From NCBI RefSeq assembly GCF_037126465.1, contig NC_088203.1, positions 94,860,668 to 94,924,667 on the forward strand: DNA of 64,000 bases, in the 5' to 3' direction. This DNA is from Ornithodoros turicata. Taxonomy: Eukaryota; Arthropoda; Arachnida; Ixodida; Argasidae. Below are positions 54,835 to 64,000 of the stretch, in pieces. The notes beneath the pieces are model-generated. The model was given only the letters and a program-made list of their open reading frames with translations. It ran no database searches and was not told the origin of the DNA. Both the position numbers and the translations under genes were made by a program. The stretch's first letter is position 1, and the number at the start of each line of letters is the position of its first letter.

Positions 54835-55053
54835 GTAAAAACTGTAAAAAGACTGTAAAAAGCAGCAACTTTATTTGATGATTATGATGGCGGAGTTTCA
54901 TCACCAGGGGCGATACGCTATACCATTGCTGGTCGTGGGGTGATGGTATATTCAGTCACCTTACAGTGAGGACCAAAGTCCTACAGTGTCCAAAAAAGGT
55001 CAGAAGCGCTTTGAGAACAGAGCGTTGGTGGGCTGGATGCGGCCGTGGACCAT
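54835..55053 (-). repeat. LINE 3' end, right arm of an inverted pair
   Basis: This is nearly the exact reverse complement of 54544-54761, separated by a 73-bp spacer itself made of TTTTTACAG/CTGTAAAAA pieces. It carries the last ~35 codons of the C-terminal block, the UTR stem-loop and the tail. Confidence 0.85.
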
Positions 55054-55214
55054 GGGATATTGTTTCTGACTAACGTCGCAGGCACGGCCAATAGCAGACC
55101 TCGCGGGCATTCGCGTTTTGTGGAGGGTCTTCAACAAGGCTAGGCACCGAGACTTTCTTCCGCAGTGCTATGCCTCCTCCTGTGACGGAATGACGACGGG
55201 AAAACAATGATGCG

Positions 55215-55292
55215 TTACATAAAGAACAATTGAAGCTAAGTGGGGAACACCCCATGACATCATCATTCATAATTTAATTGTTGTTGTTGTTA
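55215..55292 (+). repeat. LINE 3' UTR end, solo
   Basis: GTGGGGAACACCCCATGACA then CATCATCAT and a GTTGTTGTTGTT tail resemble the ends of the stem-loop LINE group; only the tail is present. Confidence 0.45.
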
Positions 55293-57580
55293 ATTAATTA
55301 ATTGGGAGTCGATTTACATGTAAGGTGAGTCCGCCCACAGTTCTTGTTGTTCACGTGTTACGGGAAAATGGCACTAAGAAAATGAAACGGCGAACAGGGA
55401 AATGATGGACGAGATGAAGAGAGAGAGAGAGAAGAGATGAGAAAAGCGTGAGAGGTGAATGTCGAATGCACAAATCAGCCCGCTGCCATTACGGTAATAA
55501 CTAGATCATCGATAATAGCCAGTCCCGATCCTAACTCACTGAAAACTTTCAATGATACTTCCTCGCGTTAATTCGATCCATGCTCTCGAAAGTTGGTTAC
55601 ATACATTGCGAAAATTCCGACTGGCAACAGTGACGATATTCCGGCTGACAACAACCAATTTCTCCTCTCGCTAACAAACAACAGCATGGAATAGAGCCTA
55701 TACTTAAGCCTTAAGCCTGATAGAAAATTTCCGATGCACGTAGAGCCTCTCCAACAGAACGAAAGTGAAGTTGAAACCCAACACTCGAATTGTCGACGTA
55801 GACAGAGGGAGCCACATGAGTCCCCGAGACGCAGGGAACCATCTGGTCTTCGGTTTGGAAATGCGCTCATTCGGGAAGCTGATTCCCAAAGTAGGTCTCC
55901 CGAGGATTCAAAATGTTAATCCCCAGTGCTCCCCTCTCCCGACAAAGGTTCCGATTTCCGCGTACACACAATACGGTTCCCTCTCGGTTGTCCCTCCCTC
56001 CTGGACCCTCTCTGCAACGTCGCTTGGTCTGAAACACAATAGATTAGCGGGTAATCATATTAATCATTTCTAATCACAGTTCCGATGCAAAGTGTTCTGG
56101 TGAGCGAACTATTAGGGACGATGTCGGCCATAGTCAGCTTCACAATTTAAGGAGGAACGATGGTGAAATTCAGTAATGAGATAGATTATCGTCGGATACG
56201 GTGTATTAAGAGGTTTCGTTAGACAGCAATGTATAGGATGTTGAACAGGAGTTTCCGCGCTGGTGATAAAGTAGGTACATAGGTATGTTGGTCTGGGGAA
56301 CCTGGATGTTTAGCAAGCGATGACATATAAATAGTGTAAGCTACTATGTACGTGATGATAATGTAATTAGTGTACACAATAAGGCTTCCCTTTTAAATGA
56401 GGACTGAGAGAAGCAATCAAATTTAACCTTCTTCGATAAATGCACGTAGAAACGCTGGATTGTACGCACGTAACTGTCGCAGTTTGTACACATTTTAGTA
56501 GCAACGGTTTGTAGGTATCAACATTAAAGCCCTGTTTACCATTCGTAACTCAATGTACATTCTGAGAAGAAAACGAGTAAATTGGCCGCTATCACAGCTT
56601 CCATCCCATTAGATTGCAGTTACTCCCCATTTTAGTGCAATGACCCTGAAACTTACTCCCCTGCACCGCATATAGTCCCTAACCTTCGCGTACACTACCA
56701 CGTATTTAGTCCCGAAAGGGAGTAACAGTTGTCGCAATGCATCTAGGCACCCAAGGGACTTAAAAGAACCCAGTATTTGTTTTTCTTCTCAGAGTGTGAT
56801 TCGATTAATAAAATATTGTGAACATGACGCCGTATTATCCCTGCGCCACAAATAAAATAATTCCAGAACATCGGCAAAAAGGCCAGCTGTATTGGGAGAA
56901 GAGGTATCCATCCCTTGACGAGTGTATTGTCATTAGGTAAAGAATCTGTCGATGGAGGTACACGTTGCCCCCCCCCCCCCCCCCCAACTTGACACGTATT
57001 CTATCTCTACCCTACACACTTTTATTGGAGGCTGGAAGGTGGACCAAGGTTACATACTGGAGAACACATATACAGAAAGTTTATGTATACCGCCGACACA
57101 GCGTGTGGTGAGCACGCGGGATTTTACACGCGGGATTTACAGATCCCATTCTGTCAGAACCCCGAGCTACGACTAGAGAGCTACGCCCCCAGTAGACGCA
57201 TGCACGAGCAGTTGGCGTTCAGACATTTTTATCGGGCTCCGTTAGCATGAGTCAGAGTTCCAAAACATTTACCGAACGGTAGTGTCATGTTCTAAAAACA
57301 GCAACGTAATATTAGAGCACATGTAATTTTTTTTTACATGCCGTCCACAAAATTGCTCACTTTTTCGTGGTTCTAAAGTCAACAATACAAAAAGTACAAA
57401 GCAATGCGGGTCGTGCAGTGTAGTTCTAGTGCGCTGACGTTGATGTCACTAGCGCTGTGCTTGCTCGCGGATTTTTCTTTCTTCCACCACCCGATTCTTA
57501 CATCGTTTCAGATATTTTCTTTGCACTTGTTGCGGCATATCAAAGTTTCGATTTTAGTCACTTGTTCACTTTTACAACGT
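55293..57580. other. No gene recognised
   Basis: A C run at 56969-56985 and the GGAGTAACTGCAATC-like motif near 56612. Frames are short and overlap. Confidence 0.45.
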
Positions 57581-57733
57581 CCCAAGCAGCACAATGTACT
57601 GAAAGTCGAGTGCAACAGGGGTGGACGGTATGTGTCTTATCAATGTTCTTTAGCTTCATGAGTCTGTTCAAGGCCTTCCACCTACCCGTCCACCCCTATT
57701 GCACTCGACTTTCAGTACATTTTGCTGCTTGGG
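57581..57733. mobile_element. 153-bp CCCAAGCAGC inverted-repeat element, copy 1
   Basis: The ends CCCAAGCAGCACAATGTACT and its near-exact complement form arms of about 46 bp; GT lies on both sides (57579-57580, 57734-57735). It is almost identical to the copy at 60.2 kb but in the opposite orientation. Confidence 0.85.
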
Positions 57734-58553
57734 GTGAGACGGTTGTTACGTTACCGTTTTTGAGCTTAACATTGTAGAACTCGCTATTACGAATCGTTCC
57801 GTCAAACACGCGTGCAACTTATCTGATTACGCTCTCGCTGTGCATGTGGAGCGGCATCACCTCTCGCTCGCGTCCTTAACGTGCCGCCACGACCGTAACG
57901 TCAAGGTCGAGAAGCATCGCTGCAAGTATTACGCGTCTATTGTCTATCACGTGATACGGTTGCCATGTGATTGCATCATGCTATCATACCAGTAGCTGTA
58001 AATGTTTAAAATCTTATCGTCCCATCTACCCCCATACCAGCTGCGGACAAAGATATGTCCCATGTGAAGAAAACTAATATCAAACTCAAAGACTCGTACA
58101 CGTTGACACGTAGAGGCTCACAGTGCAAATCGGCAGCCGCTTCTGTCTCACAGTCCACTTTATGTTGTGTCTCATTAGTCATTACTCTGTCTTTTAAACT
58201 TCATTAATCGACCGCCAGTAATATAGAAGATTGGGAAGAAGGAGTCCATGACGTGAGTATTGAGCTCCTTAATTGAATAGGATGGCAATTTAAACAGGAG
58301 CGCCGTCCGTCCTGCATTATTGATTCGAGTTCATTGACTATTCAAAAATGCATGCATCGTCTCGGAGGCGTACTCCCAAGTGATTGAGTGCTATGACCTT
58401 GCAAAACGCCCATTGTTCACCCAGTATTTATTTTTCTTGTTATTGTTGACTTTCTGCCTTACCTTTTTTTTCATCAGCAGAACTGCATGCCTCGGTACCG
58501 AATCGCTGTATGACAAGGGAGTTTTCAGATTTATCATGCAAAGTTCAAACATA

Positions 58554-58722
58554 CACCCTTAGAAATGAGCTTCACCGCATAGCACGCTCCTAGCCAACCA
58601 TCATCTCGAATGATGTCGTTATCTGCCCTGATTTGTTGAAAACGGGAGGCATACGCCTTTTGTGTGCTAATAATTATGAATATCATAAGTCTCACAAAAA
58701 AGGCGTACGCTTCCCGTTTCGC
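58554..58722. mobile_element. MITE A copy, right-truncated
   Basis: TA then CACCCTTAGAAATGAGCTTC; the left arm and centre are complete, and the right arm stops after CGTACGCTTCCCGTTTCG. Confidence 0.75.
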
Positions 58723-58933
58723 TTACACGCGTAACGTTCTAACGAGGGGCGATGCACTCACCAAGGTAGAAATTTGGGGTAGTTGGTACATAGCCTTTCT
58801 TGCGCCTTTTAACTGACGTATTGTCAATAAATCCTTTAGTTGAGAGTCTGCAGTTCCGCTGTTGTGTGTTTCTACCGTTGTGTCTTCGTCCTCTCTTTGG
58901 CTGCAAGATTTTACTCATGGCGATGCACTCGTC

Positions 58934-59184
58934 GAGAAGAGCACGTGATAAAACACGTGCACAGCGCTCTTCGCGCGATACGTGAAGGGCGTAGCATGCG
59001 TCACGCCCAATGTGTCACGTGCCCGTCTTTTTACTCGTTAGCATTAGACGTGCTTGCACGTCTCGCGCTAACGAGTGGCGGGGAATTAGAAAAACGGGCA
59101 CGTGACACATTGCGCGTGACATGCTACGCCCTTGACATATCGTGCAAAGAGCACCGTGCACGTGTTTTATAACGTGCCCTTCTT
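58934..59184. mobile_element. 251-bp foldback element
   Basis: Arms of about 110 bp (AGAAGAGCACGTGATAAAAC ... GTGTCACGTGCCCGTCTTTT and the complement) flank a loop at 59044-59088 that itself contains GACGTGCTTGCACGTC. Open frames on both strands follow from the palindrome. Confidence 0.75.
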
Positions 59185-59384
59185 GTGATCTTCTCCCTAT
59201 GTCTGAAGCTTGACTTACAGTACATAGAGCAGGTTGCGTTAGGGAGACATTAAGGTGCCCTGAGGCACTCAAAATGCACATGCAGAATCCTATTAGAATG
59301 ACCTCCACCTGTGGTAGCGGAAAGGAAAGCAGATAGGAAAGGCTGTGATGGGGCATGTGGGTTGGCTTTGTCTATGAATAAAGC

Positions 59385-59540
59385 TTACTCGAAAAGTAAT
59401 CGATTACCAAAATTTGTAATGAGGTAACTTGAAAAATTACTTGCCCGGAACACCAAAGGTTTACTCGCAAAAGTACTCCAAAAAGTAATTGATTAGTAGT
59501 AACGCAATTACTTTTAACGCGTTACGTACAAGTCTGAGTA
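59385..59540. repeat. AGTAATCGATTAC-type repeat
   Basis: AAAGTAATCGATTACC, AAAAAGTAATTGATTAG and GTAACGCAATTACTTTTAAC recur within 150 bp, a pattern I have seen in other invertebrate dispersed repeats. No boundaries are clear. Confidence 0.4.
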
Positions 59541-59595
59541 ATGGAGGCAAACATTTCACAGGGAGTGTTTTCCATTTAAAACGCTGTACCAGGTA

Positions 59596-59832
59596 CACTC
59601 TTAGAAATGAACTTCGCCACATAGCACGCTTCTAGCCAACCATCATCTCGAATGACAACGTTCTCGCCCCTGATTTGTTGAAAACAAGAGGCGGAGCCTA
59701 ATCTGTGCCGTGTATAATGGCACAAAACAGGCACCGCCTCCCATTTTCAACAAATCTAGGGCGAGAACGTTGTCATTCGGGATGATGGTGGGCTAGGAGC
59801 GTGCTATATGGTGAAGATTATTTTTAAGAGTG
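59596..59832. mobile_element. MITE A subtype with TA duplication
   Basis: TA at 59594-59595 and 59833-59834 flank a 237-bp palindrome. The outer arms match the family, but the centre is GCACCGCCTCC-like instead of GCGTACGCCTCC and has its own loop (GTGCCGTGTATAATGGCAC). Confidence 0.85.
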
Positions 59833-60199
59833 TAGATGTATTGTAAGCGACATTTCCAAGGGTGTTATTACTCCTTCCAACTGAGCCGGTGGAGCACAAA
59901 AGGGCTACATAAAAAAGAAAACAAAGCCCCTATGACACGCTGAACCTTAATGTGTAGCCATCGTCAACAATGATATTAGTAGGTCAGTGTTATAGTTAGA
60001 AGGAAAACAAATTTTATTGGTTATTGCATTCTATTGTTGATTGTTTTCATTTCTTCTCCCTACACAGTTAGTTCCACTTAATCGTACAACATCGAAGCAA
60101 AATTCCGGTACGCCGACACCAAGGGTGACATTCAGGAAGCCCTGCAGCCACCACCAGTTTTTCTGATTTTTTGACAAAGTACTCTCGCTCTTTTAATCA

Positions 60200-60352
60200 C
60201 CCAAGCAGCGCAATGTACTGAAAGTCGAGTGCAATAGGGGTGGACGGGTAGGTGGAAGGCCTTGAACAGACTCATGAAGCTAAAGAACATTGATAAGACA
60301 CATACCGTCCACCCCTATTGCACTCGACTTTCAGTACATTGTGCTGCTTGGG
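60200..60352. mobile_element. 153-bp CCCAAGCAGC inverted-repeat element, copy 2
   Basis: It has the same length and sequence as copy 1, inverted, with CA on both sides (60198-60199, 60353-60354). The interior GTAGGTGGAAGGCCTTGAAC is shared with copy 1. Confidence 0.85.
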
Positions 60353-61990
60353 CAGCTTGTCTGGAGCAGTAGACGGGCACGATTAACGGGGCTCAAGAAA
60401 TCTCCTCCGATCTACTGTTACTTACTTTCTGTTCCTTTTTTTTTTTTCAATGCATCTTGTTTCCTCTTATCAACTCCAACCCGTGTTATCTTCTCAGATT
60501 TAACAACATCTTTTAAAACCCGGGATTATGCAGGGGGATTACCGCTCTCGTGTTACCATCCTTTGTGCAACGGAGACGAGTAAGATTGAGAACGTCTGAA
60601 GAGCCGAGGAAACAACTTATAAAACCTGATTCGTCGTCTTAAATCCTTCTCTATCGCGCTTCTTCTTCATTTTTTATTTTTTTCTTCTGTGATGTGTGCG
60701 CTAAAAGGTCTGGTCCATTCGTTCGAGCGAAGTGTAATATGTCGAAGAGCTTTTGTCTGTAACGATGGATTACAATAAAGAATCGCTGGATTGAGACCGG
60801 GTGGCGTGTTTTTAATTAGCAAGTTGGTGTCACGTTTTACTAATGAGTTTCAACCTGCCGTGATTGGTAGCTGAAGTACCTTGGAAAGGCAATAGTGGAG
60901 GGACTGTAACAGTGACTGAAGCTAATCTTCGTTGTCGCAAGCAGAGAAAAGAAGGAAATGAAAAGATTTCGGGTGATTTTTAACTGCATATTAAAGGGTC
61001 CACCATCGTCGACAGCCGAGTTCGTCCCTACATAAAAGTTGTGGAAGAGGTGAAGAAGGAATGAGAAGTTATAGAATAAGTTACAGAAGAAAGCTTCGTG
61101 AGAGGTGCGAGCGCCCGAAGATCCTGGTTTCGGAAGGTAACCCCATAAAGGTACCGCATTTAAAGATTTTTTCTTAGTTAACACTAAGTTACGTAGCATA
61201 GGAAACTTAAAGAACTGTAAAGCAACAGGCAAGCCGTTATTATTGTCAGCGGCATTTGAAAGCTTATTCCGAAAGAAACACACAATGCAAATTTTATGTG
61301 GATAGAAAACGCTAAATATTACTTAATCACGACTGAAATTGCGGCGAAAAGACGCCGGGCGACTCCTGGTGGTGAAATAATCGCCCATTCGTCGAGCAAC
61401 AGTGTTACATGTTCTCAACCCTCTATCGGCTACGTCATGGGCTCAGTAGCCGGCTTCGTGAACTTTCTTTGAGAAGTTTGTTCAAACGAAATAGTTCCTA
61501 GAGTATATTCTCTCAAAATGCAAGAACATCGGTAGATCTTGCAATTGAGTAACAGGACTGTCAGCAGAATCACCATGAGTGTCACCTACGCAAAAATGCG
61601 CCACGTCCAGCGAGTCGGCCTTGTGATGGTAGCGGTCCACAGATGTCGCTGTACGCGCTCCCATTGTTATTGGCATGTTTATGTCCATCGCCCTGAATGG
61701 CGGACTTCGTGTCTGCTCTTAGACACAGGTTTGACCGCAAGTATATTTATCACTCATAGCTCACTGCACAGTTCAGAGCAACTGATAGTGCAGAGTCCCT
61801 CATCTTGGTCTTCGAAACGTCCAGCACTTTTAGAGCATAGAACTTTCTAGAAGAAAGAATTTTCTTTCTAAAAAGAAGAAGAAGAAGGAATTTCTTTCTA
61901 TAGAAGTTTCTGTTATCCAGACGATCGAGTGAAGATATGATGGGAATTGGAATTCAAATGACGCACCTTTGGAAGACACTGGAGAGGCGT
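60353..61990. other. No gene recognised
   Basis: A 147-codon minus frame (60840-61283) has no known motif. A small inverted repeat of AGAAAGAA/TTCTTTCT units lies at 61848-61912. Confidence 0.45.
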
Positions 61991-62004
61991 GTTAGCTTAG
62001 CTCA

Positions 62005-62041
62005 TTTTTTTTTCTCCTATCATCATCAGCAGCAGCATCAT
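62005..62041 (+). mobile_element. 37-bp insertion with 9-bp target duplication
   Basis: CTTAGCTCA occurs at 61996-62004 and again at 62042-62050, bracketing a T run, CTCCTATCATCATCAGC and AGCATCAT. TCTCCTATCATCATCATC also occurs at 27233-27260, so this may be the extreme 3' end of a retroelement. Confidence 0.6.
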
Positions 62042-62112
62042 CTTAGCTCAATTGGTAAGAGCCCTGGACCGGTAATCCAGAAGATGCGGGTTCGAGTCCT
62101 ACAGCTGGCTAA
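62042..62112 (+). mobile_element. tRNA-Thr-like SINE (head)
   Basis: A cloverleaf-like sequence with box A TTAGCTCAATTGG, an anticodon stem CTGGA/TCCAG around loop CCGGTAA (anticodon GGT, Thr) and box B GGTTCGAGTCC. The 5' part (GTTAGCTTAGCTCA, 61991-62004) is separated from the rest by a 37-bp insertion. It shares about 25 bp of downstream body (CAGTGACTTCC, CTTTC) with the minus-strand copy at 15.5 kb, so it is a SINE rather than a working tRNA gene. Confidence 0.7.
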
Positions 62113-64000
62113 CCTTTTCAGTGACTTCCTTCTTTCATCGAGTGAAGATTTCAGCTCATTCCCTTGGTGTGTGAATCGGGTAGAGCGCAAAGTGATGTGT
62201 TCTATGGTTTCTCCTGTTGCACACACTGGACAGTGAAGCTGTTGGGAATGCATACGAGGAGGGCTTTGTTGGACATTTTGGAAGTACCGGAATACCCGCG
62301 GAGCCGTCTTGGCATAGAGAGGTATCCAATCATGAGCACAGAGCAAGAATGGAAATCATTACACTATGGCGTCTACAGCACGAGAAGTCGCGAAAAAGCT
62401 AAATCCTGGGGTCATTCTGCAAAGCGCACGTTGAAATACGGTATAGGGGGGGATGACGTTCAATAATAGTAATATTTAAGAAAAAGAAGTCAGGTCTGCC
62501 TGTATAGTTGCATAGGGCCATCTTCCGACAAAGGTACTTGTTCAGTTCCTGCGGATCTGTGGCCTTCTGGGTGAACTGTGATCAATTTCGTGTTTGTTTT
62601 CCTTTTTGTATGTTTGGTTTTCTTGTTGTCTTCCTTTTTCTTTCTTTCCTGTCTTTCCTAGGAATAGCAAGCCGCCGTAACGCAGGCTAAGCTTTCCCTC
62701 CTAGTTTTTTTTTTATATATATATAATAAACATACACCCCCCCCCCCCCCCCCCGATCTTCCGATCCCGACATTTCTACCCTTTTCTGTCTCGCTGACGC
62801 TTTAAAGCCGACTGCAGCGCCACACTTAGCTCACTTGTGCTATTTAGCTGTATCCCATGCAATAAAAACAAATTCCATTCGGACGACTTTATATCCACTG
62901 TCAATGTACGAAACCGTCACCGCGTTTACAACAGAGAGCGATACGAGACACAAAGCAAAAGAGCCTCCTGCTTCCTTCATTTTCTTTCTACCCATAAGCG
63001 ATTTAATTAGAGCAGGCATGCGGCCAACGATCGGTTGAGTAGGAAAATAATGACAGCAAGACACGTGAAAACCCAGAGTCAGACAGAAAACCCAGTTGTG
63101 GTAACAGAGTCACTGCATATGAAACGAATTCGCGTCAAGCATAGAGCTGCACGAGGAAAGAAGAAAAGAATAAGATAATAAGGGAATAAGGGAAGAGGAC
63201 GATAAGGTTTGTCCTATAGGACGATGGAGTCTGGACCTCAACAGCCAGAGCAGAATTGAAGGAAAGGAATTGAAACCTACATCGACGAGGAAGGCACATC
63301 TCCGTCCCCAGGGCGCAATCCGCCGGTTTTCTTGGCGGCGCCGTATGCCAACTGGTCACAATGGGTCCAGAATAAAAGAGACTGACCGGAGTAAAACGAA
63401 AAGAGTGCGCACAGCCACGGGAGAGGAATACGTCCGACAGAAACCCATCTTTTTGTGTTTTCTGTCAGCCGACGCTGAAGATCCTGATGGGAAAGGAAAG
63501 AAGAAGAAGAAAATGGAGACGAAAGAATCAAAGGAAAGAGGAGAATGGCACATGCCGGTCACCCCGGAGAAATCAGCTATGGACTGTTGTTCTGCGGTAG
63601 GGAAACCTCAATGCTGATACATACGGCTGAGAGCTTTCGTTCAAATATGATTTTGATGACGTCCTGCATAACGTGTTTGACATGTCTTTTAACGAAGGCC
63701 CCACGTCAATAGTACGCGCCAAATACGTTGAAGCCTTTGTAGTAGCTTACTTTCTTTCTTTTTTCAGTTAGATGATGGAGAGGAATTGATCCACACGTCA
63801 CAAATTGTCTAAGGGTACTGGAAGTGAACGTAAAAGACTGGTAACCAAAGATGAACGGGAGGTGGCCGAAATAAACTGTTCAAAATAAATCGTTCCGAAA
63901 TAAATCGTTCCAAAATAAATCGTGCTGAAATAAATCCTAGTAATACTCTCACGGTTTTCATGAGCATGGGAACACGATTCAGATGAACACCATTCCAAAC
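62113..64000. other. No gene recognised
   Basis: It contains a C run (62738-62754) next to a TA run, and the 15-bp tandem repeat near the end. A 115-codon frame at 63270-63617 ends in a lysine-rich simple stretch and is not convincing. Confidence 0.45.
63867..63938. repeat. 15-bp tandem repeat
   Basis: AAATAAATCGTTCCG-like units occur about 4.7 times with small changes, giving a repeated TIYFG reading on the minus strand. Confidence 0.8.

Noticed and set aside
62042..62112. Functional tRNA-Thr gene
   Set aside because: The T stem has mismatches, the D arm is split by an insertion, and a second copy shares non-tRNA body sequence, so it is a SINE head.

Overview
The window looks like repeat-dominated nuclear DNA of an arthropod, most likely an ixodid tick. 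There are no bacterial operons or ribosome binding sites. Most open frames are under 130 codons, overlap on opposite strands, and have no recognisable domain. The sequence is crowded with non-LTR retrotransposon (LINE) fragments, tRNA-derived SINEs, small inverted-repeat DNA transposons (MITEs) and microsatellites. The SINE head and tail resemble Ruka, a tRNA-derived SINE described from ixodid ticks; that identification is from memory and is the main basis for the organism call. I could not support any host protein-coding gene. If one spans this window, its exons are too short or too unfamiliar for me to see.

Layout. 0-9 kb: MITE fragments (dense at 2.9-5.7 kb) and the 3' ends of LINEs. 9.6-14.2 kb: a decayed LINE reverse transcriptase, a LINE inserted in another LINE, and composite SINEs. 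15-22.3 kb: several inverted-repeat elements, including a 39-bp palindromic insertion with a perfect 8-bp target duplication inside a 445-bp palindrome. 23.4-25.4 kb: a decayed RNase H LINE and a Ruka-like SINE. 28.5-33.6 kb: the densest MITE cluster, with nested insertions. 34.4-35.2 kb: a tandem plus inverted repeat carrying four intact-looking type I hammerhead ribozymes. 36.7-43.6 kb: LINE remains, including the longest open frame of the window (a degenerate reverse transcriptase, 498 codons) and a mariner-like insertion. 46-64 kb: scattered LINE tails, paired 153-bp inverted-repeat elements, a 251-bp foldback, and long stretches with nothing recognisable.

How the parts relate. Most mobile pieces are non-autonomous. 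The 5'-truncated LINE tails share a protein C-terminus (a C-x2-C...H...C knuckle followed by an LGPW-like block) and a 3' UTR stem-loop ending in GTT- or CAT-rich DNA. One SINE subtype ends in a tail that also occurs behind LINE fragments, as expected if it uses that LINE's machinery. MITE family A (TA target, terminal CACTCTTAAAAAC) has about two dozen copies or fragments and lies in, or is interrupted by, other elements, so the order of several insertions can be read. The hammerhead array is the most distinctive object: it has the architecture of Penelope-like element terminal repeats or of a metazoan retrozyme, but no Penelope reverse transcriptase is visible here.
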